A stretch of DNA of 37,943 bases, from assembly GCA_947177035.1 (NCBI GenBank), contig CAMWSS010000023.1, forward strand, positions 1 through 37,943, in the 5' to 3' direction. Origin of the DNA: an uncultured Porphyromonadaceae bacterium (lineage in GTDB: Bacteria; Bacteroidota; Bacteroidia; Bacteroidales; Muribaculaceae). Of this stretch, positions 32,559 to 37,943 are shown piece after piece; the first letter of the stretch is position 1; the number at the start of each line of letters is the position of its first letter. The notes under the pieces were generated by a model. It worked only from the letters and a program-made list of their open reading frames with translations. It did not search any database and was not told where the DNA came from. The translations under genes were made by a program, and so were the position numbers.

Positions 32559-34952
32559 TTATTCAAAGATACCCTCAATTGCGGCGTCAGTCGGATCAGG
32601 CTCGATCATCGGGCCGAAATCTTCGCGCTCACACAGATTGACACCGGCAGGGAATTCAAATCGGGCTGTCTGTGAATAGGGCAACGATTTGTCAGCATAT
32701 ACCCTGCTCATAAACTTGCCGAAGATAGGCAGAGCCGCAGCGGCGCCCTGGCCGAAAGTCATTGAGTTGAAGTGGATATAGCGTTCTTCGCCGCCAACCC
32801 ATGTGCCCGCCACTATCTCTGGCGAGAAGGCCATGAACCAGGCATCGGAGTTGGAGTTTGTGGTGCCGGTCTTAGCTCCCATCTGCGCGGTCAGATTGAA
32901 CGGCGCGCGACGCAGACGGTTGCCTGTGCCGGAATCGACCACGTCAAGCAGAATGGAGAGAATGCGATAATAGGCGCGCTCTGATATGACCTCCGATCCG
33001 GTGGCCGTGAATTCCGAGATGACATTGCCTCCGGCATCGGCGATGGCGGTGACAAAAAGCGGGTCTGTGCGCATTCCCTTGTTGGCAAAGGCTGAATATG
33101 CGGTGACCATCTCTTTGACAGAGACATCACACGGACCGAGGCAAATCGACACCACAGGATCGAGATGGTTGTTGATGCCGAAGTTATGCAGATTGCGAAC
33201 GAACGTGGCCGGATTGAGCTGCTCCATCAGGCGGGCCGAGATCCAGTTGTTGGAGTTTTTCAAGGCCCAGCGCAGATCAACCATCTCGCCGATGCGGGCC
33301 GAGCCGGAGTTGCGCGGCGTCCACGGACGTCCGACTTCATCATATATCGTCGGCTGCTCGTTGAGGAATTCGTCGCAAGGAGTGAATCCTTCCTCCATCG
33401 CATAGGTATAGAGCAGCGGCTTCATCGTCGATCCGACCTGGCGGCGTCCGGTCGACACCATATCATACTGGAACGCACGGAAGTCGGGACCTCCCACATA
33501 AGCCTTCACATAGCCCGTGCGCGGATCCATCGCCATGAATCCGGCCCGCAGGAAGTGCTTGTGATATATGATGCTGTCGCGCGGAGTCATGACTGTGTCG
33601 ATCTGACCGGCATAGCTGAACACCTTCATTTCTGTCGGTTTGTCAAACTGCGCCATTATCTCATGCTCAGACAGGCCGGCCGACCGAAGCGCGCGATAAC
33701 GGTCGCTCTGCTTGATGGCTTTTTCAATAAGGCCGGAGAGTTGCGCTGCCGACAGTTCCGAGCGGTTCGTTGTGTAGGGAGCGCCCTTCACATTGCGTTT
33801 CTCGCGGAAAAATGCCGGCTGCAATGTTTTTGACAGATGGTCGACCACCGCCTCTTCGGCATAGCGCTGCATGCGCGAGTCAATCGTGGTGTAGATTTTC
33901 AGTCCGTCGGAATAGATATCCCATTTCGATCCGTCGCTCTTCGGGTTCTTGTCGATCCAGCCATAGAGCGGATTGGTGGCCCAGGCTATAGAGTCGTCGG
34001 TAAACTTCTGGCTCTCCCACTGCATGTAATTGCTTCTGACCGGACGGTGTGCGGTGAGCATCATGCGCAACTCCTCGCGGAAATACGGGGCCATACCTTC
34101 CTTGTGGTCCACTTTATGGTAGTCGAGCACCAGCGGCTGCTCCGACAAAGAGTCGCATTCGGCCTGACTTATGTAGCCGGCCTTCTGCATCTGGGCCAGC
34201 ACCACATTGCGGCGCTGACGGGTGCGCTCATTCTGCCTGACAGGGTTGAAATAGGCCGGATTCTTTACCATTCCGACCAGTGTGGCCGCCTCAAGCACGT
34301 CAAGATCAAGAGCGTCCTTACCGAAATACACATTAGCAGCCGAGCGGATGCCCACAGCGTTGTAGAGGAAATCAAACTGATTGAGATACATCTTGATGAT
34401 CTCCTCCTTGGAGTAATAGCGCTCCAGTTTGACCGCGATCATCCATTCAATCGGTTTCTTCAGTGCACGATCCCACAATCCGGTGCTGCCCGGAGAATAG
34501 AGCTGCTTGGCCAGCTGCTGGGTGATTGTCGAGCCGCCGCCGGCATTCTTCTGCCCCATAAGCAAAGTTTTGGTCACAGCTCTGGCCACGGCCTTTATGT
34601 CAATGCCCGAATGCTCTTTAAAGCGAACGTCTTCGGTGGCTATCAGCGCATTAATGACGTTTTGCGAAATTTCATCATAATCAGCATAAACCCTGTTTCC
34701 GGTCGGACGGAAATAGCGTCCAAGCTCCTGCCCGTCGGCTGAATAAATCACCGACGCGAATTTGTCGGTTGGGTTTTTCAGAGATTTCACATCGGGCATA
34801 TATCCCACCACTCCGTTATAGACAAGAGTGAAGAAAACGCCCACAGCCACTACTCCGCAGACAAACAAAGCCCACATCGCCACAATGATGCGGCGAGTGC
34901 GGGTTCTGGTCTTATTCTGTCGGTTGGATTCTGATTGTTGTATGGTGCTCAA
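32559..34952 (-). CDS. Penicillin-binding protein 1A (glycosyltransferase/transpeptidase)
   Basis: Bifunctional peptidoglycan synthase of 797 residues. After one N-terminal membrane helix (about 22-45) the GT51 domain shows ATEDVRFKEHSGID with catalytic E107 and GGGSTITQQLAKQLY; the transpeptidase domain shows S508-T-M-K511, a SNNW motif and KTGTTNSNSDAW. All catalytic motifs are intact. The only start that keeps the membrane helix is TTG at 34952, which overlaps the GH16 stop as TTGA; an in-frame stop lies just upstream, and the next Met is inside the helix. Translation is thus probably coupled to the GH16 gene. Confidence 0.94.
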   Translation of the reverse strand: MSTIQQSESNRQNKTRTRTRRIIVAMWALFVCGVVAVGVFFTLVYNGVVGYMPDVKSLKNPTDKFASVIYSADGQELGRYFRPTGNRVYADYDEISQNVINALIATEDVRFKEHSGIDIKAVARAVTKTLLMGQKNAGGGSTITQQLAKQLYSPGSTGLWDRALKKPIEWMIAVKLERYYSKEEIIKMYLNQFDFLYNAVGIRSAANVYFGKDALDLDVLEAATLVGMVKNPAYFNPVRQNERTRQRRNVVLAQMQKAGYISQAECDSLSEQPLVLDYHKVDHKEGMAPYFREELRMMLTAHRPVRSNYMQWESQKFTDDSIAWATNPLYGWIDKNPKSDGSKWDIYSDGLKIYTTIDSRMQRYAEEAVVDHLSKTLQPAFFREKRNVKGAPYTTNRSELSAAQLSGLIEKAIKQSDRYRALRSAGLSEHEIMAQFDKPTEMKVFSYAGQIDTVMTPRDSIIYHKHFLRAGFMAMDPRTGYVKAYVGGPDFRAFQYDMVSTGRRQVGSTMKPLLYTYAMEEGFTPCDEFLNEQPTIYDEVGRPWTPRNSGSARIGEMVDLRWALKNSNNWISARLMEQLNPATFVRNLHNFGINNHLDPVVSICLGPCDVSVKEMVTAYSAFANKGMRTDPLFVTAIADAGGNVISEFTATGSEVISERAYYRILSILLDVVDSGTGNRLRRAPFNLTAQMGAKTGTTNSNSDAWFMAFSPEIVAGTWVGGEERYIHFNSMTFGQGAAAALPIFGKFMSRVYADKSLPYSQTARFEFPAGVNLCEREDFGPMIEPDPTDAAIEGIFE

Positions 34953-37543
34953 TGTTTCAGTATTTTAGTCGCAGTCGAGCCACGACGTTCAATATATAGA
35001 CCGGGAGCAGCCGGAGCATCGACCATGATTCCGCGCATATCGAAGTAGCGGACAGACTGATCACCGGCAACATCCGAGCCAGAAATTGTCACATCTTTGA
35101 TTTCAGTGTAAGGATCATCCGCTTCAACATAGAAGTCAGGATCATCACCGTTGGTGTCAATATTGGTGGTATAGGCATCGTCGCCTTTGCGCTTATAGAC
35201 GCGCACCCAGTCGAATTCGGTGAGATAAGTGTATTCGGTGTCACACCACTGCGCCCACGCGCCATTGCCGACCGACTGGTTCAGAATGATGTAGAAGTCT
35301 TTATAGAACGGCCATGTGATCTGCTCGGTGTAGCTTCCGCCGTTGCTGTAGTGTTGATTTGTATACGTAAACTTCTGTTGTCCGTCGACATACCAACGCA
35401 ACTGCTCAGAATCCCATTCCAGAGCATATACATGCCACAGGTCATGATCCACCCACTCATTGCCGCCAGACTGCGGAGTGCTCACCGGACAGTTTTCGTC
35501 AAAGCTCTTGTATGTCCATCCGGAGTGAACCGTGTGATAGGCAACCTGCTCCTCATCGATCTGCTCCCAGATGTCAATCTCGCCGTCCTTGGGCCAGCCC
35601 AACGACTGATCCTGCGGCATCATCCAGAATGCCGGGAAATTGCCCACATGACGGTTGGTCCTGATTCGCGCCTCGACACGGCCGTATGTAAAATGGAATT
35701 TACTCTGACTGTGAATCGCAGCCGAGATCATATCTTGTTTCTCCTGCGGCTTGAACTGCTCGGGAGTCGCAATGCAATAAGCTTTATAGCGTCCGTCTTC
35801 GACAACGTTGACCAGCGGAATCTCATCGCCCTGCGCTGTCAGCCGGTTCCACGTCGCATTCTGACGCTCCTGATAACCCCAGCGGTCAGGATCAATGCCT
35901 TCGCCATTGAATTCATCGCCCCACACTTTGGTCCACTGCGAAGAAGGCTGTTCTTCATATATCGCATATATGTCGACGTCGCCATCGGTCAGCGCGGATG
36001 TGAGCGGCGTCATGTTTGAGCCGATCACCACAGGGGTGTCACGCCACTGGCGATTACCCTTGATATAAGCCGGGCCGTCAAGGTTCTGGCCGTGTCTGAC
36101 AATGATCTGTGAAGCGACATATCCGGGCAAAACCGGCATAGGCTTTACCTGGAGCACCGATCCATAGCCCACGGTCATTGGCAGCGCAGATCCGTCGGAT
36201 GCCACCACATTGCCGTTCATGGCCTTGACATCAAGCTTACCCTCCGGCAAATGCACATTCAGAAGAAAATCTACCGCACAGTCACCCCGGGCTTCGAGGC
36301 GTGCACGATATACCCCCGCCGGCAGCATCGGATGCAGCGTAAACTTCGATTCGCCCCCGATCGAGCCAAGCATATCGGAACAGCTTGCTCCGTCAACCTC
36401 AGAAAACACGCCGTCCTGACCATAGTCCACATACAGGCGCAGAGGAAGAGCCGAGCCGACGTAATCGGCAGTGACCACGAATGGTTCGCCAGCCATCACA
36501 CCCACAGCGGTCTCGTTAAGGAAGCAATATCGGTCAGCCGAAGCGACAGGCAGAGTCACTCCGGCCACAGAAATTGAGGTGATACCTCTTGCAGGGTCTT
36601 TCGCCCCCGTGGTCTCACACTCATATTCGCCATCGGCGGCAACGTCACCCGGCAGGAAAGATGCTCTTAAAACAACATCTCCGCAAAGCATATCAGACGG
36701 GATTGTCAACGCACCGCCCCTAAGAAGGAACGATGGGTAGGTGCGCTCGCTGCGCTGCAGTGACTCACTTGCAAACGTCACAGTCTGGACTCCGCAATCA
36801 TAGCCCGATGCCACAGTCAAGGCATCAAACACATAGCCATCATCAGCCACAGGCTTAAGTGTGAGCGGAGTTCCCGACACCAGCGATGACTTGTCAACCG
36901 GATCGCCGCTCAACGCGTCAATCAGCGTTCCCCCATCGGAATCCATACTGAAGGAAGCTTCCGATCCATGAATATATATCATGGCATCAGTCACCGCGCC
37001 GCCATTGTCAGTGATCAGATTATCACCAACACGGCCTCCGGGATCAATCGAATTCCAGTCTATTTTAAAGCGGATACGATAAAGGCCAGTGGGAAGATCC
37101 GGCACTTCAAATGACGGAGGATTGACGCCAACATTACCGTCGTTTGTCTGAACACCGGCAGAATTCACTCCATTATAGTTTGAAAACGCCATCACGTCAC
37201 GGTCTGCCGCTCCCGATGCATCAAAGACGCCGTCATTGTCACAATCTATAAAAACGTATCCATGCATCCATGTGCCTGTCCAATCAAAAGTGACTGTTAC
37301 CTTCTCACCGGCAACAGCACTGAAGCACCGCGACGTGCGGTCGTGAAACAGAGCGCGGTCACTGGCCTGAGACGACTCAATCGTCTGCAAACCGTCAGTC
37401 GGCGAAAGCAGGCGCACTGAGTTGAGAGTACGCGAACTGCTTATCACTGTGCCATCAGGATAGTTCAAACCGTAATCAGCGGCAAAGACCGCCTGAGAAG
37501 CCAGCATTGCCAAGCCAGAGATAGCTAATTGTTTTGATTTCAT
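34949..37543 (-). CDS. Secreted GH16 family glycoside hydrolase with GEVED-like domains
   Basis: 864 residues. Signal peptide (MKSKQLAISG... to AVFA), then two GEVED-like beta domains with Asp-rich calcium-type loops (FIDCDNDGVFD and YVDYGQDGVFS), a further beta region, and a GH16 domain from about WTKVWGDEFNGEGIDPDRW. The catalytic motif is GEIDIWE (ExDxxE type, as in laminarinase-like GH16), with FPAFWMMPQD before it. The C-terminal YFDMRGIMVDAPAAPGLYIE and KILKH tail resembles the T9SS sorting-type C-terminus of Bacteroidota. Likely an extracellular endo-beta-glucanase-type enzyme; the exact glycan is unknown. The ATG at 37543 is chosen because it gives a proper signal peptide; a further start at 37582 touches a TATATTTG box (37587-37580). 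Confidence 0.88.
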   Translation of the reverse strand: MKSKQLAISGLAMLASQAVFAADYGLNYPDGTVISSSRTLNSVRLLSPTDGLQTIESSQASDRALFHDRTSRCFSAVAGEKVTVTFDWTGTWMHGYVFIDCDNDGVFDASGAADRDVMAFSNYNGVNSAGVQTNDGNVGVNPPSFEVPDLPTGLYRIRFKIDWNSIDPGGRVGDNLITDNGGAVTDAMIYIHGSEASFSMDSDGGTLIDALSGDPVDKSSLVSGTPLTLKPVADDGYVFDALTVASGYDCGVQTVTFASESLQRSERTYPSFLLRGGALTIPSDMLCGDVVLRASFLPGDVAADGEYECETTGAKDPARGITSISVAGVTLPVASADRYCFLNETAVGVMAGEPFVVTADYVGSALPLRLYVDYGQDGVFSEVDGASCSDMLGSIGGESKFTLHPMLPAGVYRARLEARGDCAVDFLLNVHLPEGKLDVKAMNGNVVASDGSALPMTVGYGSVLQVKPMPVLPGYVASQIIVRHGQNLDGPAYIKGNRQWRDTPVVIGSNMTPLTSALTDGDVDIYAIYEEQPSSQWTKVWGDEFNGEGIDPDRWGYQERQNATWNRLTAQGDEIPLVNVVEDGRYKAYCIATPEQFKPQEKQDMISAAIHSQSKFHFTYGRVEARIRTNRHVGNFPAFWMMPQDQSLGWPKDGEIDIWEQIDEEQVAYHTVHSGWTYKSFDENCPVSTPQSGGNEWVDHDLWHVYALEWDSEQLRWYVDGQQKFTYTNQHYSNGGSYTEQITWPFYKDFYIILNQSVGNGAWAQWCDTEYTYLTEFDWVRVYKRKGDDAYTTNIDTNGDDPDFYVEADDPYTEIKDVTISGSDVAGDQSVRYFDMRGIMVDAPAAPGLYIERRGSTATKILKH

Positions 37544-37579
37544 GGACGTTAATAATATATTGCTTCTGGTATTTAAGTG

Positions 37580-37587
37580 CAAATATA
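37580..37587 (-). promoter_or_regulatory. Candidate -7 box of the GH16-PBP1A operon
   Basis: TATATTTG on the - strand, 36 bases before the chosen GH16 start. No convincing TTTG element at the right distance, so support is partial. Confidence 0.4.
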
Positions 37588-37837
37588 CACATTTATTTCC
37601 AATGACAGGATATAGCGAAGTTAAAATCTTGAAAATTAGTTAAAGTTGCTCACCCTCATATAACTAAAAGTTCAACATCAGTGTTATATCAATGAATTTC
37701 AAAAGAAGAGCTTTCAACAACCGTCTGCCACTGCGGCACAGCGGTGCTCATCGTTCATTCACATGACAAACGACATCCCTCGTCCTCTGTGTATGGATTG
37801 CGAAATTAGTCGCAGAGGCTCTCATAAATAAATAGTT

Positions 37838-37892
37838 GAAACGTGAGGAGGAGGTTATCTCATTGTTTGAGGTAACCTCCTTTTCACGTTTC
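37838..37892. repeat. Large two-part hairpin in the right-end intergenic region
   Basis: The outer arms GAAACGTGA/TCACGTTTC (37838-37846, 37884-37892) enclose an inner 13-bp stem (37850-37862 with 37868-37880, one G-U) with a 5-base loop. T4 follows the inner stem on + only. It may be a terminator for a gene beyond the window or a regulatory structure. The rest of 37588-37943 shows no supported gene. Confidence 0.6.
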
Positions 37893-37943
37893 GTATAATC
37901 CACTCCCGGCCGAGGGCGGGCATATGTGGATCGGCACGGGTAT

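Noticed and set aside
33837-34742. A 300-codon + strand frame opposite PBP1A
   Set aside because: Antisense to catalytic regions of a clear penicillin-binding protein; no domain or start signal.

Overview
The window looks like chromosomal DNA of a Bacteroidales bacterium. A Muribaculaceae-type gut commensal is my inference from the fairly high GC core genes and the gene repertoire; I have not tested it. Bacteroidota hallmarks seen directly are promoters of the form TTTG-N19/20-TAnnTTTG just upstream of several genes, no clear Shine-Dalgarno sites, OmpA/DUF3575-type outer-membrane genes, a subclass A2 type class A beta-lactamase and a GH16 enzyme with a T9SS-like C-terminal tail.

Layout. (1) 2-1513 (+): 3' part of a macroglobulin/TonB-plug surface protein whose last third drops sharply in GC. 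(2) 1559-6317 (-): a low-GC four-gene operon for a ribosomally made, modified peptide: LanC-like cyclase, split LanB dehydratase (glutamylation half, then elimination half) and, last, a 180-residue precursor with 22 Cys. This is the most unusual system here. (3) 6586-11397 (+): core genes rplS, purE, ispG, an M16 peptidase and a radical SAM protein. (4) 11447-12406 (+): class A beta-lactamase. (5) 12460-19104 (+): a complete D-glucuronate operon (transporter, uxaC, uxuA, SDR mannonate oxidoreductase, kdgK, eda) from one promoter. (6) 19206-24110 (-): an outer-membrane operon (DUF3575 protein, OmpA/TPR protein, a protein of four tandem beta-barrel-like repeats). (7) 24251-24619 (-): a secreted Lys-rich protein of 11-residue repeats behind a leader that carries its own terminator and a small reading frame. 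(8) 24915-30029 (-): maeB, purB and a DUF4143-type ATPase with two operator-like palindromes. (9) tRNA-Arg(TCT), then dapA-rsmA (+). (10) 32008-37543 (-): GH16 protein, penicillin-binding protein 1A and a small membrane protein in one tight operon. The last 400 bases hold no gene I can support but contain a large hairpin.

How genes work together. In the lanthipeptide-like locus the two LanB halves add up to 989 residues, the size of one full LanB; they would glutamylate and then eliminate water from Ser/Thr of the precursor, and LanC would join the dehydro residues to Cys. No transporter, leader protease, regulator or immunity gene is seen beside it, so these would have to lie elsewhere. The uxu/kdg operon converts glucuronate through fructuronate, mannonate and KDG to KDPG, then pyruvate and glyceraldehyde-3-phosphate; the galacturonate-specific enzymes are not present.
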